From assembly GCA_039029135.1 (NCBI GenBank), contig JBCCGT010000004.1, positions 210,043 through 274,042 on the forward strand: a stretch of 64,000 nt of DNA, in the 5' to 3' direction. The DNA is from JALZVT01 sp039029135. GTDB taxonomy: Bacteria > Pseudomonadota > Gammaproteobacteria > Pseudomonadales > Azotimanducaceae. Position 1 is the stretch's first letter; the number at the start of each line of letters is the position of its first letter. Positions 42,345 through 50,494 of the stretch are shown here, in pieces. A program made the position numbers and the translations under genes. The notes under the pieces are model-generated. The model was not told where the DNA came from. It saw nothing but the letters and a program-made list of their open reading frames with translations, and searched no databases.

Positions 42345-43595
42345 ATGCAGATAACAGCCGCCCGAAACGTCCACGCCGCCGCCCGCGCGCTGCTGCTGGG
42401 GCTCGGCTGTCTCAGCGTGCTGTTGCTCGGCGCCTGCAATCGAGGCGGCGACGCGGACAGCCAACGCGTCGAAAAGCCGAAGCCCACTCCGCTGGCACGC
42501 ATTGATGCCGAAGTCCGGGTCAAGCGTCTGTGGTCTGCGAGCGTCGGGCGCGGCGTCGGCCGCAAGTTCATCGCCCTGCGCCCCGCCATTCTCGCCGACC
42601 GCGTGTACGCGGCCGATGCCTACGGCCTTGTGGCCGCGTTCGATCGCTTTAAGGGCAAGCGTCTGTGGCAGGTACGCATCGGCGACCCGGACGGTAACGG
42701 CGCGCGGTTCTGGGACCGGCGCGATCCCGCCTTCGTCTCGGGCGGCACCGGCGCCGGTGGTGGTCTGGTGTTCATAGGCACCACGGCAGGCGACGTGATC
42801 GCGCTGGATGCCGGCGACGGCAGCGAATTCTGGCGCATTCAGGTCGGCACCGAAGTGGTGGCGCCGCCCGTCTTCGACGATGGACGACTGTTCGTGCAAA
42901 CCATCGATGGCCGGCTGCTTGCGCGCGACGCCGAGGACGGTTCCGCGATCTGGGCGTTCGATATACCGGTGCCGATCCTGACGCTGCGCGGCACGGCGAC
43001 GCCGGTGGTAGAGGACGAGATCGTCTATACCGGCTTTGCGAACGGCATGCTGGTGGCGCTCAACGCGCGGAACGGCGAGCGGCTGTGGCAGCACCGGGTG
43101 CGCTTGCCGCAGGGCCGCTCGGAGCTGCAGCGCATGGCAGACGTCGATGCCTCGCCGCTCGTCGACGGGCCGCTCATCTACGCCATCAGCCACAACGGCA
43201 ACATCGTGGGTGTGCGACGACAGGATGGCCGCCCGCTGTGGCAGCGCGAGTATGCGAGCCACAAGGATCTCGCGACTGGCTACAGCCAGCTCTATCTGGT
43301 CGATGAGCGCGATGAGGTGGTCGCCCTCGACACCCAGACGGCAGAGGACGCGTGGACGCAGGAAGGCCTCGTTAATCGTAAGCTCAGCGCACCGCTCGCC
43401 TTCAGCAACTACCTGCTCATCGGCGACGACCAGGGCTATCTGCATGTTCTAGCGCAGAGCGACGGTCGCTTCATCGGTCGCGTTAAGTTGGGCTCCGGCT
43501 TGCGCTCGAACCTGGTCGAGAACGATGGCGTCGTCTACGCGTACGGCAATGGTGGTAGTCTGATCGCCCTCGAGATCGAAGAGCGCGATACCTAG
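42345..43595 (+). CDS. bamB: Outer membrane protein assembly factor BamB
   Basis: Lipoprotein of the BAM complex, an eight-bladed beta-propeller that assists insertion of outer-membrane proteins. From ATG 42345 the 416 residues start with a signal and lipobox (LLLGAC, Cys about 31), then PQQ-like repeats (YAADAYGLVAAFDRFKGKRLW, VIALDAGDGSEFWRI, MLVALNARNGERLWQ). Two codons upstream a TTG is open but less likely. The 32-bp gap to yfgM and close linkage to der mark one operon. Confidence 0.95.
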   Translation: MQITAARNVHAAARALLLGLGCLSVLLLGACNRGGDADSQRVEKPKPTPLARIDAEVRVKRLWSASVGRGVGRKFIALRPAILADRVYAADAYGLVAAFDRFKGKRLWQVRIGDPDGNGARFWDRRDPAFVSGGTGAGGGLVFIGTTAGDVIALDAGDGSEFWRIQVGTEVVAPPVFDDGRLFVQTIDGRLLARDAEDGSAIWAFDIPVPILTLRGTATPVVEDEIVYTGFANGMLVALNARNGERLWQHRVRLPQGRSELQRMADVDASPLVDGPLIYAISHNGNIVGVRRQDGRPLWQREYASHKDLATGYSQLYLVDERDEVVALDTQTAEDAWTQEGLVNRKLSAPLAFSNYLLIGDDQGYLHVLAQSDGRFIGRVKLGSGLRSNLVENDGVVYAYGNGGSLIALEIEERDT

Positions 43596-43607
43596 CCTTC
43601 GGCTAGG
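43591..43607. other. Hairpin at the bamB stop codon
   Basis: CCTAGCC and GGCTAGG form a 7-bp stem around TTC, covering the bamB TAG and ending 11 bases before the der start. It may affect coupling between the two genes; there is no U tract. Confidence 0.5.
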
Positions 43608-43618
43608 CCAAACCCGGC

Positions 43619-45058
43619 ATGCTGACCCTCGCTCTGGTCGGCCGACCGAACGTCGGCAAATCGACCCTATTCAATCGCCTGACCGGCAGCCGCGACGCGC
43701 TGGTGGCCGACGTGCCCGGACTGACGCGGGATCGTCAGTACGGGCGCGCGACGCTGAACGACATGTCCCTGACGCTGATCGACACGGGCGGTCTGTTTGG
43801 CGCGGAAGGGGACATCTCTGGGCTGATGGCCCAGCAGGTGGACGAGGCACTCGACGAGGCCGACGCGGTACTGTTTCTGGTCGACGCGAGAGACGGCTGC
43901 CTGCCTGACGACGAACAGATCGCGCTCGATCTGCGCCGTCGCGGCGCCCGCGTGCTGCTGGTCGTTAACAAGATCGATGGTCAGCACGCGGCGCAGGTCA
44001 GCGCCGACTTCGCGGCGCTGGGTTTTCCGCTTGCCGCCGAGATTAGCGCGAGCCACGGCAGAGGCCTGAAGCAACTGGGTGACTTGATTGGCGAGATCGC
44101 CGTCGAGCTGCGCGTCGGCGTGCTCGAAGAAGACGCTGCACCCAGCGCCGCGCTGCCCGGCGTTCGGGTCGCCATCGTCGGCCGGCCCAATGTCGGCAAA
44201 TCGACGCTCGTGAATCGACTCGTGGGCGAGGCGCGCCAGGTCGTGTTCGACGAACCGGGTACGACCCGCGATGCGGTGGAGGTGCCATTTGGCGTCGACG
44301 ACCGTGACTATGTGTTGATCGACACGGCCGGGGTTCGGCGCAAGGGCAAGGTGCGCGAGGTTGTCGAGAAGTTTTCGGTCGTCAAGACGCTGCAGGCGCT
44401 AGGGGCTGCGCAGGTGGCGATTCTGGTCATCGACGGCAGCGAGGGGCTCGTCGATCAGGATCTGCATATGCTGAGCTTCGCGCTGGAGGCGGGGACCGGC
44501 GTGATCGTCGCGGTCAACAAGTGGGATGGTCTGAGCGCCGATCAGCGTCGGCAGACGCAGGACGCGCTGGATCGAAAGCTCGCCTTTGCGCCCTGGTTGC
44601 CGCAGCGCATGATCTCGGCCCTGCACGGCACCGGCGTCGGCCATCTGCTCGATGACGTCGATGCGGTCTATGCGGCCGGCGAATTCGACGTGTCGACCTC
44701 GCTCTTGACGCGGATACTGGAAGAGGCGGTCGCGCAGCATCCGCCGCCAGCACCCCGTGGGCGCCTCATCAAACTGCGCTTCGCGCATCCGCACGGCACA
44801 CACCCGCCGTCGATTCGCATCCACGGCAACCAGACCGCGAGCCTGCCGGCGAGCTATGTCCGCTATCTGGAAAACGTCTATCGCGACACGCTGAAACTGA
44901 TCGGGACACCGGTAAAGCTCGAGTTTCGCTCAAGCGACAATCCGTTTGCTGGCAAGGGCAACGTGCTGAACGCGCGGCAGAAAAAGTCGCGCAGCCGCAT
45001 GATCAAGAACACCCGCGAAGCGCGCAAGCGACGTTCGCGTCAGCGGCGCGAGAGCTAG
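43619..45058 (+). CDS. der: Ribosome biogenesis GTPase Der
   Basis: Tandem GTPase needed for 50S subunit maturation. The 479 residues carry two G domains, each with a P-loop GRPNVGKST (residue 8 and about 188), G3 DTGG and DTAG, and NKID/NKWD G4 motifs, then a KH-like C-terminal domain (KLRFAHPHGTHPPSIRIHGN) and a basic tail (KKSRSRMIKNTREARKRRSRQRR). Last gene of the hisS-der run. Confidence 0.97.
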   Translation: MLTLALVGRPNVGKSTLFNRLTGSRDALVADVPGLTRDRQYGRATLNDMSLTLIDTGGLFGAEGDISGLMAQQVDEALDEADAVLFLVDARDGCLPDDEQIALDLRRRGARVLLVVNKIDGQHAAQVSADFAALGFPLAAEISASHGRGLKQLGDLIGEIAVELRVGVLEEDAAPSAALPGVRVAIVGRPNVGKSTLVNRLVGEARQVVFDEPGTTRDAVEVPFGVDDRDYVLIDTAGVRRKGKVREVVEKFSVVKTLQALGAAQVAILVIDGSEGLVDQDLHMLSFALEAGTGVIVAVNKWDGLSADQRRQTQDALDRKLAFAPWLPQRMISALHGTGVGHLLDDVDAVYAAGEFDVSTSLLTRILEEAVAQHPPPAPRGRLIKLRFAHPHGTHPPSIRIHGNQTASLPASYVRYLENVYRDTLKLIGTPVKLEFRSSDNPFAGKGNVLNARQKKSRSRMIKNTREARKRRSRQRRES

Positions 45059-45165
45059 CGCCGCAAGGTCGCTCACTGCCAAGAGACCCGGCGTGCATTC
45101 CGCCCGCGAGCGGTCAGAACCCGACGCAGCGGCCGTTGAGGTTAGGGAAGGAAGGGGGAGACAAG

Positions 45166-46884
45166 ATGGGGCTGAGTCGACGACGACTGCTGCATGGCGC
45201 ACCGCTGCTGGCGCTCGGCGCCTGCGCCTCGGGCGCAGGCCGAGGACAGGCAGACCTGGTTTTCACCGGCGGCGACGTACATGTGGCCGACAGTGCCGCA
45301 ACCCGGCATTCGGCCCTCGCCGTGCGCGGCAATCAGATCGTGGCCGTTGGGTCGAACGCAGACATCAACGCGTTGGCCGGCCCGCGCACCCGGCGGGTCG
45401 CGCTCGACGGTCGCACGGTGCTGCCAGGAATCAACGACTCCCACCTGCATCTGCTGATGTGGTCGCTGGGCCAGCCGCCGTTTTCGCTGGACGTCAGTTT
45501 TCCCGCCGTTCGCTCTATCGCCGATGTGGTCTCTCTGGTCGGCGCCGAGGCGCGACGCCGACCGCAGGGCGACTGGATCGCCGGCCGCGGCTGGGACCAG
45601 CCGTATTTGGAGGAAGGCCGTGCACCGACGCGCCATGACCTGGATGCGGTGGCCCCCGATCATCCCGTCGCGCTGACGGAGTTTTCCGGACACGCGGTCT
45701 GGGCGAACACCGCGGCGCTAAAACTAGCGGGCATCACCCGCGACACGGTGCCGCCGGTCGGCGGCGTGATCGTCAAGGACGAACTCGGCGAACCCACCGG
45801 ACTGCTTTTCGAGGGCGCGGCCTGGGCGGTGCGCGATGCGGTTCCCGATCCGACGCCGAGTCAAAACAAGGCCGCGCTGCGCGCCGGCATGCAGGCGCTG
45901 CTGGCGCGCGGCATCACGAGCTGCACCGTCCCCGGCATTGCGCCCGAGATCCTTCAGCAGATGAGCGAGATCGCGCGCGAGCCGGACATCAACAAGCTGC
46001 GGGTCACCGCGCTGGTTCGCTCGCCCGATAACCTCGACGCTCTCGGCGAGGTGCTGCGCGAATTCGATCGGCTCGATGCCGTGCGTTCTCCCTGGTTCCA
46101 GACGCCTGGCGTCAAGATCATGGGCGACGGCATACCCACCATGAACCGCACTGCTTGGCTGCATGACGACTACGTCGGCGGCGGCAACGGCACGTTGCTC
46201 ATCGCGGGCGAGACTCACGACGAGCGGGTCGCGGAACTCGGGCGCATGGTTGCGCTGATCCATGGCAGGCGGCAGCAGCTTGGCATTCACGTCACTGGGG
46301 ATCGCAGTATCGACGCGGCCGTTGCAGCGTGCCTTGCGGCGCAGACAGCCGAACCGTTCGCCGACCCGCGCCATTACCTGATCCACGCGGACCTGATTTC
46401 TCCGCCCACGCTGCGCCAGGCCGCGCGCGCTGGTATCGGCGTTAACTTCAATCCCGAGATCAAGCATCTGATCGCCGATAGCCAGGTCTATGCGATCGGC
46501 GTGACGCGCGCCGCCTACGAGTGGCCGTATCGAACGGCGCTCGACAGTGGGGCGATCGTCGCGAGCAGCTCGGATGCGCCGGTCACGGCGGGCAACTGGC
46601 TGCAGGGCATCAGCACGATGGTCAGCCGAGTGGGAAAACAGAGCGGCCGCGTGTCCGGACCGGAACAGAAGATCGCGCTGGACGAAGCCATTCGCACTTA
46701 CACCTGGGCGGGTGCGTGGCAGGACCGAGCCGAAAGCTACAAGGGCACGCTGGCCGTTGGCCAGGTCGCCGATCTGTGCGTCCTGCAAGGTCGCATCGAC
46801 GCCATAGCCAGCGACCAATTGCCGGCCGCGGGCGTTGCGCTGACGGTTGTTGACGGCCGCGTGGTACACGACGCCCTGACCTGA
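45166..46884 (+). CDS. YtcJ-like amidohydrolase with Tat/lipoprotein signal
   Basis: Metal-dependent amidohydrolase of the amidohydrolase_3 (YtcJ) group, about 572 residues. GGGGGAG before ATG 45166 supports the start. The N-terminus has a twin-arginine motif (SRRRLL) and a possible lipobox (LALGAC), so it is probably exported folded and perhaps anchored. Family motifs: VLPGINDSHLHLL (first metal His pair), PTGLLFEGAAWAV, GVKIMGDGIP, LGIHVTGDRSIDAAV and ASSSDAPV. Substrate unknown; relatives hydrolyse amides, formamides or cyclic ureas. Confidence 0.88.
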   Translation: MGLSRRRLLHGAPLLALGACASGAGRGQADLVFTGGDVHVADSAATRHSALAVRGNQIVAVGSNADINALAGPRTRRVALDGRTVLPGINDSHLHLLMWSLGQPPFSLDVSFPAVRSIADVVSLVGAEARRRPQGDWIAGRGWDQPYLEEGRAPTRHDLDAVAPDHPVALTEFSGHAVWANTAALKLAGITRDTVPPVGGVIVKDELGEPTGLLFEGAAWAVRDAVPDPTPSQNKAALRAGMQALLARGITSCTVPGIAPEILQQMSEIAREPDINKLRVTALVRSPDNLDALGEVLREFDRLDAVRSPWFQTPGVKIMGDGIPTMNRTAWLHDDYVGGGNGTLLIAGETHDERVAELGRMVALIHGRRQQLGIHVTGDRSIDAAVAACLAAQTAEPFADPRHYLIHADLISPPTLRQAARAGIGVNFNPEIKHLIADSQVYAIGVTRAAYEWPYRTALDSGAIVASSSDAPVTAGNWLQGISTMVSRVGKQSGRVSGPEQKIALDEAIRTYTWAGAWQDRAESYKGTLAVGQVADLCVLQGRIDAIASDQLPAAGVALTVVDGRVVHDALT

Positions 46885-47075
46885 CCAGCCTGGACGCCGA
46901 GCGTCGGTTGGCGGGCGATCTGTCGGGACCGGGCGTTTGCTGGTAGCTTTCCTGTGCGTAGGCGAGGGGACAGTCGGGGTATCGCGCGCGGCGTGCTGAT
47001 CAGCAGTGGCAACGCGCCCGGATCGCCGGATCGAACAACTACGCAGTCAATCAAAACGCAGATAAGGAAGACCAA

Positions 47076-48032
47076 GTGCCAAAGACGCTCAGATGCGATC
47101 CCGCGCTATTCGAAAAAGACCTCGCCGGCCGAACCTACATCGTCACCGGCGCCAACTCAGGTTCCGGTATCGCAACGACGCAGCAGCTAGTGCAGCAGGG
47201 CGCCCACGTGGTCGCGGCCTGTCGACGGGTGGATGCCGGTGAGGAGGCAACCGCCGGGCTCGGCAACGAGCGGGGCTCTGTGCAGGTCGCCGCGCTCGAT
47301 CTGGAGAGCATGGAATCTGTGCGGGAGTTTGTGCAGTGGTTTGGCGCCGAGCACGACTCGCTCGCCGGCCTCGTCAACAACGCCGGGGTGATGAACACAC
47401 CCGAGGGGCGCACCAAGGACGGATTCGAAACCCAGTTCGGCGTCAATCATCTCGGCCACTTCCTGCTTACCGAACTGCTGCTGGATACCCTCAAGAGCAG
47501 CGCGCCGAGTCGAACTGTGTGCGTATCCAGCGTCGCGCATGCCGGCATGGCGGGACGCGAGGCGACGATCGATCTCGACGATGTCCACTTCGACGATCGA
47601 GACTACGACGGTGGCGCCGCCTACAACCAGTCGAAGCTCGCGATCGTCGTTTACGCGCGGCATCTGGCCAAGCGCCTGGAAGGCACAGGCGTCAGCGTGT
47701 TCTCGACGCATCCAGGCTGGATACGCTCCAATCTCGCGCGCCACTCCATGCCGCTGTGGGTGCAGAACGTGCTGATGCGTCCGCTCAGCGGACCCCTCGG
47801 TCTGCTGTCCTATGAGGAGGGGGCCCAGACGCAGCTACACTGCCTGCTCGCGGACGACGCGCCGGAACACTCGGGCGAATACTTCAGCCAGCACAGCGTA
47901 CTGTACGCGGACAAAGCCAATCGCCCCGGCGGCTGGCCAATGCGCTCACCCAACCCGTTGACCTACGACGACGACCTGGCGGAGCGCCTTTACGCCGCGA
48001 GCGTTGAAATGGTCGGGCTAGCGAGCGCCTAG
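47076..48032 (+). CDS. SDR-family oxidoreductase (retinol dehydrogenase-like)
   Basis: 318 residues from GTG 47076 (AAGGAAG upstream). Motifs: TGANSGSGIA where the cofactor motif TGxxxGIG is slightly changed, NNAGVM, the Ser of VCVSSVAHAG, YNQSKLA for the Tyr/Lys pair, and STHPGWIRSNLAR. The pattern NHLGHFLLTELLLDTLK is typical of the retinol dehydrogenase/WW-domain oxidoreductase-like subgroup. NAD(P)-dependent, substrate unknown. It stands between an amidohydrolase and a convergent M23 peptidase gene. Confidence 0.92.
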   Translation: MPKTLRCDPALFEKDLAGRTYIVTGANSGSGIATTQQLVQQGAHVVAACRRVDAGEEATAGLGNERGSVQVAALDLESMESVREFVQWFGAEHDSLAGLVNNAGVMNTPEGRTKDGFETQFGVNHLGHFLLTELLLDTLKSSAPSRTVCVSSVAHAGMAGREATIDLDDVHFDDRDYDGGAAYNQSKLAIVVYARHLAKRLEGTGVSVFSTHPGWIRSNLARHSMPLWVQNVLMRPLSGPLGLLSYEEGAQTQLHCLLADDAPEHSGEYFSQHSVLYADKANRPGGWPMRSPNPLTYDDDLAERLYAASVEMVGLASA

Positions 48033-48045
48033 CCCGGCGATCGCA

Positions 48046-48867
48046 TCAGCCGCCCGGCGCTGCCAGCGCGTCCATCGCCTGCAGGGGATCGACGCGCACG
48101 CCGTTCAGGCTGACGTTCCAGTGCAGGTGCGGGCCCGTCACGCGGCCCGTCGCACCGACGAGCCCGAGCTGCTCGCCGCGATCGACGCTCTGACCCTCCG
48201 CGACATCGATGCGGCTCATGTGGCACATCATCGTGACGAGGCCGCCGCCGTGATCGACGAACACCGTGTTGCCGTTGAAGAACAGGTCGCCCGTGAGCGT
48301 TACGGTGCCGGGCGCCGGTGACACGATCGGCGTGCCCGTGGGTGCGGCAATGTCGAGACCGCTGTGCGGATTGCGCGGCTGGCCGTTCAGCACCCGCCGA
48401 CGGCCGAAGGAGCTCGAGACAATGCCCTGCGTGGGTTGTATGAACGGCACGAGATCGTCGCGGGTCGGGGTGCGCAGCGCGTACTGGGCACGCTGAGCCC
48501 TGGCCTCGCGGCCGATGCGCTCGAGATCCTGCTGCAGGGGGTTCACCTTGCGATCGTTCTTGATCGTCAGGCGCTGCACTTCGTACGCCTTCGCGACGAC
48601 CGCGAACTCGAGCTCGTAGCCGAAGCCCTCGGGCGTCGTCACCTCGAGTTGATAGCTGCCGGGCTTCGTTTTCAGTCCCACGCCCAGAAGCGCCAGGTCG
48701 TTCGCGACCAGCACGTCGGTGGTTCCGAAGCGCACGCTAGATCCGGGCGCGACCGGCACCGCGAGGATGCCGCCGGGAACGGTTGTGGGGCTGCTTGCAC
48801 TCGCGCCGGCCGCGTACGCAACCAGCGCCATTGAGAACGCGCCGAGCAGGGCTGTCTTCTTGATCAT
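48046..48867 (-). CDS. M23 family metallopeptidase, periplasmic
   Basis: Peptidoglycan endopeptidase-type protein. The frame is open far upstream inside xseA, but the signal peptide begins at ATG 48867 (MIKKTALLGAFSMALVAYAAGASA). The 273-residue protein has an N-terminal beta domain (about 30-110), a short linker helix and the LytM domain (about 155-260) with zinc ligands in NPHSGLDIA and GPHLHWNVSL, plus NTVFVDHGGGLVTMMCHMS. All ligands are present, so it is likely an active hydrolase rather than an EnvC-like activator. Lies 17 bp after xseA. Confidence 0.93.
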   Translation of the reverse strand: MIKKTALLGAFSMALVAYAAGASASSPTTVPGGILAVPVAPGSSVRFGTTDVLVANDLALLGVGLKTKPGSYQLEVTTPEGFGYELEFAVVAKAYEVQRLTIKNDRKVNPLQQDLERIGREARAQRAQYALRTPTRDDLVPFIQPTQGIVSSSFGRRRVLNGQPRNPHSGLDIAAPTGTPIVSPAPGTVTLTGDLFFNGNTVFVDHGGGLVTMMCHMSRIDVAEGQSVDRGEQLGLVGATGRVTGPHLHWNVSLNGVRVDPLQAMDALAAPGG

Positions 48868-48884
48868 GGGGTCCTGGGTCTCGT

Positions 48885-50360
48885 TCAGTTGCGGGCTGGA
48901 CTGGGTCGGGATTCGTCGACGGTGCACGCCAGCGTGCCGTCCACCAGGTGGGCCAGCAGCTTGGTGCCGGGCGGCGCGTCGGCGGCGCTCGCGAGCGCCG
49001 TGCCCCAGCCGCCGTCGCCCGTATCCCGCATGACGATTCCCTGACCGCGCTCGAGGTTGCCCAGTGGATTCAGGCCGTTCAATGCCTGCAACAGACCGCG
49101 AAAGCGCGCGCGGCGCGCGCCCTGGGCGTGGTTGTTCGCGGTGACCAGTCGGGCGCGGAGCGCGTCGAGGCGCTCGCGATGGCGCGCGATCTGGCGCGCG
49201 GGCGCCTGCGCGCGCAGCCGCTGCCGTGCGGTCTGCACGCGCAGCCGGCGCTGCGACAGTGAGACGCCGAACTCGCGGCGCAGACGCGCTTCCAACTCGT
49301 CGCCGCGCTGCTGCTGCAACTGCAGCGTCCGGCGCGGATCGCGCAAGCGCGCGTGCGTCGCGGCGACGCGCTGCGCGCCGCTCGTCAACTGTCGCGTGAT
49401 GAGCGTGTTCAGTTCGCGGCGCACGCCGGCCAGCGAGCGCAACAGATCGGCGGCATCCGGCGTGGCTACCTCCGCGGCAACCGACGGCGTCGGGGCGCGC
49501 AGGTCGGCCGCGAAATCGCACAGGGTCACGTCCGTCTCGTGGCCGATGGCCGAGATTACCGGACTCGGACAGTCCGCCACCGCGCGGACCACGGACTCGA
49601 GATTGAACGTCCATAGATCCTCGAGGGAGCCGCCGCCGCGCGTCAGGATGACCACGTCCGCATCCAGATTGGCGGTGCGATCGAAGGCGCGCAGCACGGC
49701 GACCTCGGCGTCCGGCCCCTGCACGAGCGTCGGCACCACGGTTACCCGCGCGACGGGATAGCGTCGCTGCAGCACGGCCAGCACGTCCTGTACCGCCGCA
49801 CCCGTCGCCGAGCTGATCACGGCGATGTGCTCCGGGTACTCGAGGAAGTCGCGCTTGCGAGCGTCGTCAAACAGGCCCTCGGCGGCGAGCCTCGCGCGCA
49901 GTTTGTCGTAGGCGGCCTGCAGCGCACCCGCGCCAGCCGGCTGCATGTGCTCGACGATCGCCTGGTAGTCGCCGCGGTTAGGGTAGAGGCTGAGGTTGCA
50001 GCGGATGACGACCTGATCGCCCTCCTGCGGCGGCGTCTTCACACGCCGGTTGCGGTTCGCGAACATCGCGCAGCGTAGCTGGGCGCGGTCGTCCTTCAGC
50101 GTGAAGTACCAGTGCCCGGAGCGCGGTCGGTGGAAGTTCGAGATTTCGCCCTCGATCCACAGCAGCGGGAAGCGCTCTTCGAGTAGCAGGCGGACGCTGG
50201 CGTTGACGTCGCTGACCGACAAAATGCGGTTGTCACCCTTCGGCAGCGCGGCGCCGGACGCGCTTTCGTCTGTTGACTCTCCAAACAACTCTCCAAATGA
50301 ATCTCCAGATGAAGAGGGGGGCTGGCTGGGACGCTTGGGCATCTTGGGCATCTTGGGCAT
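48885..50360 (-). CDS. xseA: Exodeoxyribonuclease VII large subunit
   Basis: Large subunit of the single-strand-specific exonuclease VII. After a repetitive N-terminal extension of about 45 residues (MPKMPKMPKRP..., SFGELFGES) the OB-fold starts at ILSVSDVNASVRLLLEERFPLLWIEGEISNF, then CAMF, LRARLAAEGLFDDARKRDFLEYPEHIAVISS, the catalytic part (VVILTRGGGSLEDLWTFNLESVVRA, SAIGHETDVTLCDFAADLRAPTPSVAAE) and a long coiled coil. 491 residues. Three in-frame ATGs made by a 9-bp repeat (50334-50360) compete for the start. Confidence 0.95.
   Translation of the reverse strand: MPKMPKMPKRPSQPPSSSGDSFGELFGESTDESASGAALPKGDNRILSVSDVNASVRLLLEERFPLLWIEGEISNFHRPRSGHWYFTLKDDRAQLRCAMFANRNRRVKTPPQEGDQVVIRCNLSLYPNRGDYQAIVEHMQPAGAGALQAAYDKLRARLAAEGLFDDARKRDFLEYPEHIAVISSATGAAVQDVLAVLQRRYPVARVTVVPTLVQGPDAEVAVLRAFDRTANLDADVVILTRGGGSLEDLWTFNLESVVRAVADCPSPVISAIGHETDVTLCDFAADLRAPTPSVAAEVATPDAADLLRSLAGVRRELNTLITRQLTSGAQRVAATHARLRDPRRTLQLQQQRGDELEARLRREFGVSLSQRRLRVQTARQRLRAQAPARQIARHRERLDALRARLVTANNHAQGARRARFRGLLQALNGLNPLGNLERGQGIVMRDTGDGGWGTALASAADAPPGTKLLAHLVDGTLACTVDESRPSPARN
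50277..50360. repeat. Micro-repeats in the xseA N-terminal extension
   Basis: Three 12-bp units (50277-50288, 50289-50300, 50301-50312; consensus ctctccaaatga) and three exact 9-bp units cttgggcat (50334-50342, 50343-50351, 50352-50360). Both keep the xseA frame. The 9-bp units encode Met-Pro-Lys three times on the minus strand and so triplicate the start codon. Confidence 0.95.
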
Positions 50361-50402
50361 GGCGGCAGTCTACCAGTCTGTCCGCGACTCCGGTCGCGGG
50401 CC

Positions 50403-50411
50403 TGTGGATAA
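50403..50411 (-). promoter_or_regulatory. Perfect DnaA box upstream of guaB
   Basis: TGTGGATAA on the plus strand is the complement of the consensus DnaA box TTATCCACA. It lies 32 bp before the -35 element of guaB. DnaA control of the gua operon is known in E. coli, so a conserved role is plausible. Confidence 0.55.
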
Positions 50412-50443
50412 CCCGCGCGACGGCGACGGCTGCCGGCGAGTCG

Positions 50444-50472
50444 TTTACAGCTTTCTGAAGCGTCGTTAGAAT
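50444..50472 (+). promoter_or_regulatory. Sigma-70 promoter of guaBA
   Basis: TTTACA (50444-50449), a 17-bp spacer and TAGAAT (50467-50472) give a start near 50480, only about 15 bases before guaB. Confidence 0.7.
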
Positions 50473-50494
50473 TTCGGTTTTGCGGGGTCCCGAA

